A stretch of 64,000 nucleotides of DNA from UBA4744 sp963723165 (lineage in GTDB: Bacteria > Actinomycetota > Acidimicrobiia > Spongiisociales > UBA4744), in assembly GCA_963723165.1 (NCBI GenBank), contig CAVRPP010000013.1, forward strand, positions 29,088 through 93,087. Reading direction: 5' to 3'. The position numbers and the translations under genes were made by a program. Numbering within the stretch: position 1 is the stretch's first letter; every line of letters starts with the position of its first letter. Below, piece after piece: positions 6,903 to 15,093 of the stretch. The notes under the pieces are model-generated. The model did not search any database. It worked only from the letters and a program-made list of their open reading frames with translations, and was not told where the DNA came from.

Positions 6903-9185
6903 TCAGCCGTCTCCCAAGGCCGTATGGAGGAATCGGACGGCGCCTTCCTTTGACAGAGGTTCATTGAAGTTCCCGCACTTCGGCGATTGGACACACGAGG
7001 GGCAGCCATCCTCGCAGGGACATCCATCGATCATCTGGGCGGTTGCGTCGAGGTGAGCGATGCCTTTTTCGAACGCCAGGGCGGAGATGCCGGCCCCTCC
7101 CGGGTAAGCCTCGTAGATGAAGATCGATCCGGTGCCCGTCTCGGGATGCAGCGGGGTGGAGAGGCCGCCGATATCCCAGCGGTCACAGATAGCGAAGAGG
7201 GGAAGCATGGCGATAGCACCGTGTTCGGCGGCGTGCAGCGTGCCCGGTACGTCGCGATGGTCAACCCCGGCTGCCGAATACAGATCGTCGGGGATGGTCC
7301 ACCAAACCGCATCCGTTTCGAATTCCACCGGGGGAAGGTCGAGGGCTTCGAAACTGAGCACCTCTCCTGAGCCGATCTGTTTGCGTTTGAACGCAACGAC
7401 ATGGCTCTCCACCCGCACCGATCCGACATGCTGGAGCAAGCGGCCGACCGGCCGCCGATCGCGAGTCTGGAGAATCTCCAGATACTTCTCCTCCTGCGCC
7501 TGGGTGTAATAGCCAACGGCCTCCTGGTGCACGAATACCTGCCGGTTTGCGAGATCCAGCCGATCGACCACGAAGGTGTCCCCCTGGTGGAGGTACACAG
7601 CGCCGGGGTGCGCCTGGTTGAAAGCCTGGGTCTCCTCGAGGGTCCCCAGCAGCTCATCTTTTGTTCCCTCGACGACCGAGAACGGCGAGCCACCGGAACT
7701 GCGAATACCGACCGACCCGGCGGGGCGGTTACGCCGCGCCCAGAACAGTCGTCCCTCCCGGAGGCGCAGGTCGCCGGCCTGGACCAGCCGGTTGGCTGCC
7801 TCTTCCATGCCCTCTCCGAGGAACTGCCGGTCATCGGGTTGCAGTGGTAGCTCGTAGGCAGCACACCCGGTGTGGGCCTCTGCCACCAGGGGGTTGTCCG
7901 GATTGATCACTGCCGACTCCGGTGGCCGTGTGAACAGTTCGCGGGGATGCATCATGTAGTACTGATCGAGCGCATCTTCTCCTCCCACGAGCACACCCAG
8001 TGAGTGTTCCTGGCTGCGGCCCGCCCGGCCGACCTGCTGCCAGAACGAGGAGAGGGTCCCGGGGAACGTGTTGATGATGGCCGCATCGAGGTTGCCGACA
8101 TCGATACCCAGCTCGAGTGCATTAGTGGCCGTCACCCCGAGCAGATCGCCTCCGAACAGGGCGGCTTCGATGCGACGCCGGTCGGCCGGGAGGTACCCGC
8201 CCCGATAGGGGGCGATCCGTCCTCGCAGGGATTCCTCGAGTCGTCCGTCGGCCCACTTGTAGATCAGCTCGGTAGCTTTCCGGCTTCTGGAGAAGACGAT
8301 GGTGTTGCGCTCGTTGCGGATCAGATCTACGAAGAGGTCGGTCGCTTCCCCCATGGCGCTGCGACGGCGCCTCGGTCCATCGTCGGTGAGAGGTGGATTC
8401 CACAGGGCGATCAGCTTCTCTCCTTGCGGTGAATCGTCACCCTCCAGGACTGCGACCTCGATGCCGCTCAAGCGCCCGGCCAGTTGGCCGGGGTTTCCGA
8501 TCGTGGCCGAGGCGAAGACCAGGGTCGGCTGCTTGCCGTAATGGGCGGCAAGCCTCCGCAGCCTGCGCACCACGTGCGCCACATGACTGCCGAAGATGCC
8601 GCGGAGCACGTGCATCTCGTCGATGACGATGTACTCGAGGCGCAGCAGGAAGTCTGCCCACTTCCCATGGTTCGGCAGCATGCCGAAGTGGAGCATGTCG
8701 GGATTGGTCAGGATGACGTTGGCATGGCGCCGTGCCCACAGACGATCCTCTTGAGACGTATCTCCGTCGTAGGTAGCCGCCACCAATCCCGGGATTCGCA
8801 GAGCCGCCAGGCTTCGCAGTTGATCCTGGGCGAGGGCTTTGGTCGGGAAGACGAGCAGGGACGAAGTACGCGGGTTCTCCAGGATCGCTTCGGCTATTGG
8901 AATCTGGAAACTGAGCGACTTGCCGGAGGCAGTGCCGGACACCAGGACCGTATGAGTTCCGGATCGTATCGATTCCACAGCTCTTGCCTGGTGCCGGTAC
9001 AGGCGTTCGATCCCGTGGTCTGCGAGACGCTGCGCGAGTGCCCCATGCAGAGGAGGATCGACTTCGCCGAAGATGGCCGGCCGGGCCGGCAGGCGCTCCA
9101 AGTGCGCCAACTCGCCTTCCAGGTCCGGGTCCTCGACCCAGGCGTGTACCAGTGTGTCGAGGTCCATGGGACTCCAGTTTGTCAT
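6903..9185 (-). CDS. DEAD/H-box helicase with C-terminal DUF1998/zinc domain (Rv3649/MrfA-like)
   Basis: A 760-residue superfamily 2 helicase, the helicase of the helicase/secretion neighbourhood. Motifs in order: Q-like YRHQARAVESI, motif I SGTASGKSLSFQ (about residues 83-94), motif II DEMH (VIDEMHVLRG), motif III SATIGNP, motif V TNALELGIDVG, motif VI QQVGRAGR. The C-terminal third is the DUF1998 region with the four-cysteine cluster CPCEDGCPSC, as in yeast Hrq1 and Bacillus MrfA. Likely a 3'-5' DNA helicase in DNA repair, possibly mitomycin-type lesion excision. In M. tuberculosis the equivalent gene also lies next to the tad locus, without an obvious functional reason. Confidence 0.9.
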   Translation of the reverse strand: MTNWSPMDLDTLVHAWVEDPDLEGELAHLERLPARPAIFGEVDPPLHGALAQRLADHGIERLYRHQARAVESIRSGTHTVLVSGTASGKSLSFQIPIAEAILENPRTSSLLVFPTKALAQDQLRSLAALRIPGLVAATYDGDTSQEDRLWARRHANVILTNPDMLHFGMLPNHGKWADFLLRLEYIVIDEMHVLRGIFGSHVAHVVRRLRRLAAHYGKQPTLVFASATIGNPGQLAGRLSGIEVAVLEGDDSPQGEKLIALWNPPLTDDGPRRRRSAMGEATDLFVDLIRNERNTIVFSRSRKATELIYKWADGRLEESLRGRIAPYRGGYLPADRRRIEAALFGGDLLGVTATNALELGIDVGNLDAAIINTFPGTLSSFWQQVGRAGRSQEHSLGVLVGGEDALDQYYMMHPRELFTRPPESAVINPDNPLVAEAHTGCAAYELPLQPDDRQFLGEGMEEAANRLVQAGDLRLREGRLFWARRNRPAGSVGIRSSGGSPFSVVEGTKDELLGTLEETQAFNQAHPGAVYLHQGDTFVVDRLDLANRQVFVHQEAVGYYTQAQEEKYLEILQTRDRRPVGRLLQHVGSVRVESHVVAFKRKQIGSGEVLSFEALDLPPVEFETDAVWWTIPDDLYSAAGVDHRDVPGTLHAAEHGAIAMLPLFAICDRWDIGGLSTPLHPETGTGSIFIYEAYPGGAGISALAFEKGIAHLDATAQMIDGCPCEDGCPSCVQSPKCGNFNEPLSKEGAVRFLHTALGDG

Positions 9186-9212
9186 CTCCCCGTGACAATT
9201 TCGCCGGGAGGG

Positions 9213-10430
9213 TCACTCCGCTTCCAGTACCCCGTCGGCGAGGTCGGCAAAAGTATCGAACGCGGCATCGGTCAGATAGACCACGCTGGCGCTCCCAGCC
9301 GTCCCCACCCGGCCGTCGGCAACCACATTGGCGAGGGTGTCGGGATCCAGGTCGTAGGTCATGGCTCCCAGGGTGAGGAGTTGCTCCGCAGAGAGATCGG
9401 TCCAGACGAACTCACCGAGAAGTTCGAGCAGGCGGGGTAGTTCTCCGATTCCGAGCGATTGGACTCTTCGGAGAGCGGCCACCATCAAGAGACCCTGGTG
9501 ATAGCTCCGGGTGAAGTCGCCTCCGGCCAGGGTGCGATTGCGGGCAAATGCGAGAGCGTCCGCTCCGCCGAACAGTTGCAGCCCGGCACTGAAGAACGCT
9601 TTCGACTTCGGCTCGGCCATGGCGAACGGAACATCAAACTCGAAGCCGCCGAAGGCGTCCACCAGGCCCTCGAAACCGAGGAAGCCGGTGACCAGGTAGC
9701 CCTCGAGAGGCAGGCCGGTCAGATTGCGGGCGGTCTCGAGGACCACTTCGGGCCCGTGGGACGCCATGACGTTGGTGAACTTGTTATTTCCCCCGTACGA
9801 AGCCTCGACCCAGGAGTCCCGGGGGATTCCGACGATCGATCCCTGACCGGTGCCGGGAACCATGCCCACCAGGTGCAGCGAGTCTGCCCGGTAGCCGAGC
9901 GGATTCTGACCGGGACGAGCATCCGAGCCGATGACGAGGGCGAGTCGCGGGCCGTCGCCGTACCAGGCTGTCTTGGCGAACCTGGACAGGCGCGCTCCCA
10001 CGATCCTCCAGCCACCGGTTGTGTCGTTGACGAGGAGAATGATGTCTTCGTCGGCGACCACGACGGCGACCTCCGATTCGACGATCGTCCCGGTGGTGAC
10101 CGTGCCGGAAACAGCGACCTCTCCGACGGTCTGCCCGAGGTCGGCAAGATGTTCAACCAGGCCCGCAGGCGGATCCGGGACCTCTCCCGCGGCCGGGTCT
10201 GCCGCGTAGGTGTACAGGTCGAGGACGGGAGCGTCGAGACCGGCTGGTGCACCAGCGAGCTCCAGTGAAACAGTTGTTTGCGGAAGCGTTGCCGTCGACG
10301 TTGTTGCCGCCGTGGTCGATGTGGTTGAGGTCGCGGTCGTGGTCGTGGTCGATGGTTCGGCTTCCGCAGCGCAAGCGCCTGCGGTCATCGAAAGGATCAC
10401 GAGGAGGGCGGCGAAGTGCAGTCGTTTCAT
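9213..10430 (-). CDS. LytR-CpsA-Psr (LCP) family lipoprotein
   Basis: A 405-residue exported protein. A lipobox-like signal (LSMTAGAC) near residues 14-21 predicts lipidation at Cys21, followed by a Thr/Ser-rich linker (about residues 27-55), a small uncharacterised domain, and the LCP domain from about residue 165: LALVIGSDARPG, YRADSLHLVG, SIVGIPRDSWV, and FARNRTLAGGDFTRS near the end. The Arg and Asp residues of the phospho-polyprenyl site are present. LCP enzymes attach glycopolymers to peptidoglycan or proteins outside the membrane. LCP proteins usually have an N-terminal transmembrane helix; a lipoprotein form is less common. Divergent from the antiporter gene. Confidence 0.85.
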   Translation of the reverse strand: MKRLHFAALLVILSMTAGACAAEAEPSTTTTTATSTTSTTAATTSTATLPQTTVSLELAGAPAGLDAPVLDLYTYAADPAAGEVPDPPAGLVEHLADLGQTVGEVAVSGTVTTGTIVESEVAVVVADEDIILLVNDTTGGWRIVGARLSRFAKTAWYGDGPRLALVIGSDARPGQNPLGYRADSLHLVGMVPGTGQGSIVGIPRDSWVEASYGGNNKFTNVMASHGPEVVLETARNLTGLPLEGYLVTGFLGFEGLVDAFGGFEFDVPFAMAEPKSKAFFSAGLQLFGGADALAFARNRTLAGGDFTRSYHQGLLMVAALRRVQSLGIGELPRLLELLGEFVWTDLSAEQLLTLGAMTYDLDPDTLANVVADGRVGTAGSASVVYLTDAAFDTFADLADGVLEAE

Positions 10431-10523
10431 GGAAATTAGGACAGTAGAGCTCCGGTCGGGTTATCGGTACCCGGCGCGGCGTCGGCGAACGGCTGCGTGC
10501 TCTAGCATCTGTCGTGTCCGCAG

Positions 10524-11825
10524 ATGGGAGTGAAGGTGGAGGTCTTCGAGAGCCTCGTCGAACTGCTGATAATCCTCATTGCGGCAAAGGTCGGCGCAGA
10601 GGTGATGGCCCGGCTTCGTCAACCTGCAGTCATCGGAGAGTTGTTGATCGGAGCCATCATCGGCGCCAGCGTGCTCGGCTGGGTGGGCGGAGGCGACGGT
10701 GGCTTGCTCTCCACGCTGGCGGAAATCGGCGTGATTCTGCTCCTGTTTGAAGTCGGCCTCGAGACGGACCTTCGCTCCTTTGCCCGGTTGGGTCCTTCTG
10801 CCCTTTCTGTGGCCTTTGTGGGGGTGGCAACCCCGTTTGCGCTGGGTTTCTTTGCGGTCAAGTGGCTATCGATTGGGGGCGGTTCGACCGAATTGGCCCT
10901 CTTCATGGGTGCGGCGATGACGGCGACGAGCGTGGGTATCACCGCCCGAGTTTTTGCCGACCTGCGCCGCCTCCACACCGACGAAGCGAAAACGATCATC
11001 GGTGCCGCGGTCATCGACGATGTGGTCGGACTGATAATTCTGGGGGTAGTTGCGGCAACCCTCGGGGGCGAAGGCGAATTCACCACCGGCACCCTGCTCG
11101 GGATCACGGCCAAAGCGGTGGGCTTTCTGGTCGTCGTAGTTGCCGTCGGTCATGTCATTGCGCCCTTCTTCTTCCGCTTCCTGCGTTTCCTCAAGGTCGA
11201 AGGGAGCTTTGTCGTCGGCTCCTTCGTGTTCGCCATTGCGGTCGGGCTGGCGGCAGAACACTTCGCCGGTCTCGAACCGATTGTCGGTGCGTTCGCCGCT
11301 GGTCTGGTCGCCGGCCAAACCAGCTTCTCGGACAGAATCGAAGCTGAGCTTCGACCAATTGCATTCCTCTTTGTGCCCATCTTCTTCCTGTTTATCGGGA
11401 CCCAGGTCGATGTCATCGCCTTGTCGGATCCACAGGTCCTGTTGGCAGGCGGATTGATTTCTGTGCTGGCGATCGTCGGGAAGTTCGTAGCCGGCTTCGG
11501 GGTCCTGTCGAAAGGAGTGAACCGACGGATCGTCGGGGTGGGCATGGTTCCCCGTGGCGAGGTGGGTTTGATTTTCGCCGCCCTGGGAGCCAACGAATTG
11601 CGGTCCGTAGTAAGCCCTGGTGATAACGCGGTGGTAGTGCTGATGGTGGTGGTTACCACTCTGATAGCGCCGCTGATTCTCAACCGGATGCTGAAGGCGC
11701 ATCCTCTCGATGATGAGACCGCAGCCGAAGAAGAGTCTGTTGCTTCCATGGGCAAGATCCTCGACTCGCCCGTCACCGGGTCGCCAGAGCAGGACGCCAC
11801 GCTGCGTGGCATTCCGGAGGATTAG
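10524..11825 (+). CDS. Cation:proton antiporter (CPA2 family)
   Basis: A 433-residue integral membrane protein with 12 or so hydrophobic segments. The N-terminal half has RQPAVIGELLIGAIIGASVLG and FEVGLETDLRSF, both typical of CPA2 exchangers (KefB/NapA group), and TARVFADLRRL followed by GAAVIDDVVGLIILG, the conserved ion-binding Asp-Asp pair (DD) of electrogenic CPA2 antiporters. The C-terminus is a short hydrophilic tail without a TrkA-N domain. Exchanges Na+ or K+ for H+ across the plasma membrane. Its stop codon TAG (11823-11825) lies inside the 6-bp target duplication of the neighbouring IS481 element, so the gene was left intact by the insertion. Confidence 0.88.
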   Translation: MGVKVEVFESLVELLIILIAAKVGAEVMARLRQPAVIGELLIGAIIGASVLGWVGGGDGGLLSTLAEIGVILLLFEVGLETDLRSFARLGPSALSVAFVGVATPFALGFFAVKWLSIGGGSTELALFMGAAMTATSVGITARVFADLRRLHTDEAKTIIGAAVIDDVVGLIILGVVAATLGGEGEFTTGTLLGITAKAVGFLVVVVAVGHVIAPFFFRFLRFLKVEGSFVVGSFVFAIAVGLAAEHFAGLEPIVGAFAAGLVAGQTSFSDRIEAELRPIAFLFVPIFFLFIGTQVDVIALSDPQVLLAGGLISVLAIVGKFVAGFGVLSKGVNRRIVGVGMVPRGEVGLIFAALGANELRSVVSPGDNAVVVLMVVVTTLIAPLILNRMLKAHPLDDETAAEEESVASMGKILDSPVTGSPEQDATLRGIPED

Positions 11826-11826
11826 C
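11821..11826. repeat. IS481 target-site duplication, left copy
   Basis: ATTAGC immediately left of the element; the same hexamer is found at 12903-12908. Contains the antiporter TAG stop on the plus strand and the transposase TAA stop on the minus strand. Confidence 0.85.
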
Positions 11827-12802
11827 TGTGCTCCGCGGGGAGGTTGTCCTGGAGGATGCTGATGGGGGTGGCCCATTTGAGCGATCCGTGGGGTCGGTGG
11901 TGATTGTAGAAGTGGATGAAGCGGTGGTAGTGGTCGGTCCGTTGGTTGTCTGAGGTCCAGGGGCGGATATAGGCCCACTCCTCGAGAAGGATGCGGTGGA
12001 ATCGTTCGACTTTGCCGTTGGTTTGGGGCCGGCGGGGTCGGGTCTTCTTGACTTCGGTGCCGGTTTCCGCGCAGGCGCGATGCCACAGTCCGGACCGGTA
12101 ACAGGACCCGTTGTCAGTTATGACCCGTTTCGGAGTGATTCCGATCGACTGGTACCAGGCGGCGGTTCTCCTCCAGAACCCAGCGGCGGTGGCGGCTTGT
12201 TCGTCGGTGTGGATCTCGGAGTAAGCGATCCGGCTGCGGTCGTCGATAGCGGTGTGGATGTAGCGGTAACCGACCCGGCGGCTTTTGGCCTGCTCCCCTG
12301 GATAGCCTTTCCCTCGGATACGCCAGCCGCCACCTGGAGGGATCCCAGCAAGTTTCTTGATATCGACGTGGATCAGCTCACCAGGAGTGTCTCGCTGATA
12401 ACGACGTGGCGGTTCATGTCGGGTGGCGCGGTCACCCCGATCCAAGCGTCCCAGGCCGGCCCGGTTGAGGATATTCTGCACCGTCGAGGCAGCTAACCCG
12501 ACCTCGAACCCAATATGGTCCGCGCCCCAACGGCGTTTGCGGCGGAGATGAATCACCCGACGCCGTATCGACCTCGGGGTCCGGTTCGGTGATCGATGCG
12601 GCCTCGACGACCGATCCTCCAAACCGGCTTCACCCTCAGCGAGGTATCGATCGCGCCACTTACGTACCGTCTTCGCATCAACCTGGAACCGCTCCGCTGC
12701 GGCTTCCACCGTCCACCCCCGATCCAGTACACAACCAACCATCCGACGCCGCCCCTCCACCGTAAGCGGCGCATTCGGATGCTGAGGTCTACCGTTGGAC
12801 AT
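11822..12802 (-). CDS. IS481 family transposase
   Basis: About 326 residues from the ATG at 12802 (MSNGRPQHPN; the frame is open to 12862 within the inverted repeat). N-terminal helix-turn-helix (GWTVEAAAERFQVDAKTVRKW), a second winged-helix region, then an integrase-type catalytic core: DIKKLAGIP carries the first Asp, TDNGSCYRS the second Asp and the Glu lies in NGKVERFHRILLEEWAY, i.e. a DDE triad. The ending HRPHGSLKWATPISIL is typical of the family. The last Ser codon spans the IS boundary and the TAA stop lies wholly in the left target duplication (11822-11824), outside the element itself. Confidence 0.93.
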   Translation of the reverse strand: MSNGRPQHPNAPLTVEGRRRMVGCVLDRGWTVEAAAERFQVDAKTVRKWRDRYLAEGEAGLEDRSSRPHRSPNRTPRSIRRRVIHLRRKRRWGADHIGFEVGLAASTVQNILNRAGLGRLDRGDRATRHEPPRRYQRDTPGELIHVDIKKLAGIPPGGGWRIRGKGYPGEQAKSRRVGYRYIHTAIDDRSRIAYSEIHTDEQAATAAGFWRRTAAWYQSIGITPKRVITDNGSCYRSGLWHRACAETGTEVKKTRPRRPQTNGKVERFHRILLEEWAYIRPWTSDNQRTDHYHRFIHFYNHHRPHGSLKWATPISILQDNLPAEHS

Positions 12803-12902
12803 GAGCCCTCCTTCGAGTCGTGAGTCCTTCAACCCACAGTCTCGCAAGGAGGGCTCAACCAATCACACCATCCCAACAGGGACAACGTCCCCGGTTGTCA
12901 CA
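11827..12902 (-). mobile_element. Complete IS481-family insertion sequence (1,076 bp)
   Basis: The element starts TGTG at 11827 and ends CACA at 12902. The terminal inverted repeats align over 23 bp with 17 matches: TGTG at the tip, a CGGGGA block and a GTTGTCC block. It is flanked by a perfect 6-bp direct repeat, ATTAGC, resembling the NCTAGN target of the original IS481. One transposase gene fills the element on the minus strand. The intact ends, duplication and open reading frame point to a recent insertion between the antiporter and the membrane pyrophosphatase genes. Confidence 0.92.
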
Positions 12903-12908
12903 ATTAGC
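12903..12908. repeat. IS481 target-site duplication, right copy
   Basis: ATTAGC directly after the CACA end of the element, identical to 11821-11826. Confidence 0.85.
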
Positions 12909-12973
12909 CGTCATCTTGGTGGGCAAACGCTCGCCTCTTATACTCCGAATGCCGGCGAACAAACGAGGGGGAG

Positions 12974-15046
12974 ATGTCAACCGAGTTCTTTTTGGTAGGG
13001 GCAATTATCTCGGCAGTCATGGCTCTGGGACTGGCCCTTTACTTTGGGCGGCATGTACTGGCCATGGACCGCGGGTCGGATCAGATGGTGTCGATCTCGA
13101 ATGCTATTCGGGAAGGTGCCGACGCCTTTATGCGTCGGGAGTACACCTGGGTCGCAGGCTTCGTTCTGATCCTGGCCGTTTTGATTGCAACGTTGCTCCC
13201 CTTCGGCGGTTGGAAGGCCGCCGCTTTTGTGTTCGGTGCCCTCTTGTCCGGCGGAGCCGGTTTTGTGGGTATGCGGATCGCCACTGCCGCCAACTCGCGG
13301 ACCACAGAAGCCGCGAGGACAGGTGGGGTCGCCAAGGCGCTGCCGGTTGCGTTCCGTGGCGGAGCCGTGATGGGCTTCACCGTTGCCGGTTTCGGGTTGC
13401 TCGGCGTCGGTCTCGGTTTCTGGCTGTTCAATACTGAGTTGCTCGGAGTCGGCGATCTGGATACGAGCTGGGCCGAGGTGCTGGCTGCCATCGGGCTGGG
13501 TGGTTCCTCGATCGCGCTGTTCGCCAGAGTCGGCGGCGGCATCTTCACCAAGGCTGCAGACGTGGGGGCCGATCTGGTCGGGAAAGTGGAGGCGGGAATC
13601 CCCGAAGACGATCCGCGTAACCCGGCCACGATCGCAGACAACGTCGGTGACAATGTCGGTGACGTGGCAGGGATGGGGGCAGATCTCTTCGAGAGCTACG
13701 TCGGGTCACTGATCGCTCCGATCGTCTATGCCGTGATCGTCTTCCAGGGGAGCTCTTTTCTGTCGGAGGCCGTGATATTCCCGCTGGCCGTCGCGGCGCT
13801 TGGCATGGTGGCCTCGATTGCCAGTTCCTTTCTGGTCCGGGTCAGCGGTGAGAACCTGGCCGCCGGTCTGCATCGGGGGACCTGGGCTGCTTCTGGCCTG
13901 ACGGCTCTTGGCGTCCTGGGACTATCGGTCTGGATCTTCGGCGGGGACTCGGGGGTCGCCAACCCGATCGGTTTGTTTGTGGCCGTCGTGATCGGGCTGA
14001 CTGTCGGCATGCTGGTCGGTCAGATCTCTGAGTGGTTCACGTCCGACCATCACAAGAAGGTCAAGGAGATCGCCCGCCAGTCCGAGACTGGAGCGGCCAC
14101 GGTGATTCTCGCCGGCATTGCAGAAGGGATGCGTTCTGCAGCCTTCAGCGTGATCGTTGTTGCCTTCGGCATCTTTGGAGCATTCTGGGCGGGCGATTGG
14201 GCGCTCGGTGACGGTGGTGGGGTCTACGGAGTTGCCATCGCTGCGATCGGAGTACTCGCAACGCTGGGGATCACCGTGGCAGTCGACGCATACGGACCCA
14301 TTGCCGACAACGCCGGCGGTATCGCCGAGATGGCACATCTGCCTCCCGAAGTTCGAGAAGCGACCGACGCGCTCGATTCGCTGGGCAACACGACGGCCGC
14401 AATGGCGAAGGGGTTTGCTATCGCCTCGGCAGCGGTGACCGCCCTCGCCTTGTTCTCGGCTTTCACGCAGGCCGTGAAGCTCGAATCGATCGACCTGACC
14501 AACGTCGGCACCATTGTCGGGCTCTTCCTCGGCGCCATGTTCCCGTTCCTGTTTGCGGCGATGACCATCAACGCAGTTGGTCGGGCGGCATCCAAAATGA
14601 TCGAGGAAGTGCGCCGCCAATTCAGGGAGATCCCGGGCTTGCGGGAGGGCCGGGAAGGCGTCAAGGCCGAGTACGGCAAGTGCGTCGATATCGCCACCGG
14701 TGCGGCCTTGCGCGAAATGGTGACCCCAGGGTTGCTGGCCGTTCTCTTCCCCATCGTGATCGGCTTCATCGATGTTGAAGCACTGGGCGGTTTCCTGGCC
14801 GGTGCCCTGGTTACCGGGTTTCTCCTGGCCATCTATATGGCCAACGCCGGTGGCGCCTGGGACAACGCCAAGAAGTTCATCGAGTCGGGTGCGTACGGCG
14901 GCAAGGGCTCTGACGCTCACAAAGCGGCCGTGATCGGTGACACGGTTGGTGATCCGTTCAAGGACACCGCCGGTCCGGCCATGAATATTGTGATCAAAGT
15001 CATGACGATCGTCAGCCTGATCTTTGCGTCGGCGTTTATCGCCTGA
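12974..15046 (+). CDS. hppA: Membrane-bound ion-translocating pyrophosphatase
   Basis: A 690-residue polytopic enzyme that couples PPi hydrolysis to H+ and/or Na+ export. The pyrophosphate-binding signature is complete: DVGADLVGKVEAGIPEDDPR and DNVGDNVGDVAGMGADLFES near residues 195-240, and the C-terminal DNAKKFIE and DTVGDPFKDTAGPA motifs. At the K+ determinant the protein reads GNTTAAMAKG (residues 471-480): Ala475 is the K+-dependent state, while residue 478 is Ala rather than the Gly of K+-dependent or Thr of K+-independent enzymes. Ion specificity (H+ or Na+) is not decided from this. ATG 12974 follows a GGGGGAG ribosome site. Together with the antiporter upstream it suggests pyrophosphate-driven ion homeostasis; the IS481 copy now separates the two. 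Confidence 0.95.
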   Translation: MSTEFFLVGAIISAVMALGLALYFGRHVLAMDRGSDQMVSISNAIREGADAFMRREYTWVAGFVLILAVLIATLLPFGGWKAAAFVFGALLSGGAGFVGMRIATAANSRTTEAARTGGVAKALPVAFRGGAVMGFTVAGFGLLGVGLGFWLFNTELLGVGDLDTSWAEVLAAIGLGGSSIALFARVGGGIFTKAADVGADLVGKVEAGIPEDDPRNPATIADNVGDNVGDVAGMGADLFESYVGSLIAPIVYAVIVFQGSSFLSEAVIFPLAVAALGMVASIASSFLVRVSGENLAAGLHRGTWAASGLTALGVLGLSVWIFGGDSGVANPIGLFVAVVIGLTVGMLVGQISEWFTSDHHKKVKEIARQSETGAATVILAGIAEGMRSAAFSVIVVAFGIFGAFWAGDWALGDGGGVYGVAIAAIGVLATLGITVAVDAYGPIADNAGGIAEMAHLPPEVREATDALDSLGNTTAAMAKGFAIASAAVTALALFSAFTQAVKLESIDLTNVGTIVGLFLGAMFPFLFAAMTINAVGRAASKMIEEVRRQFREIPGLREGREGVKAEYGKCVDIATGAALREMVTPGLLAVLFPIVIGFIDVEALGGFLAGALVTGFLLAIYMANAGGAWDNAKKFIESGAYGGKGSDAHKAAVIGDTVGDPFKDTAGPAMNIVIKVMTIVSLIFASAFIA

Positions 15047-15093
15047 GGGTCCGGCGGGCGGCAAAGGGCACACCGCCGGTACCATCGTCGGCT

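Noticed and set aside
8484..9440. 318-residue plus-strand frame opposite the helicase
   Set aside because: Antisense to conserved helicase motifs; no domain recognisable.
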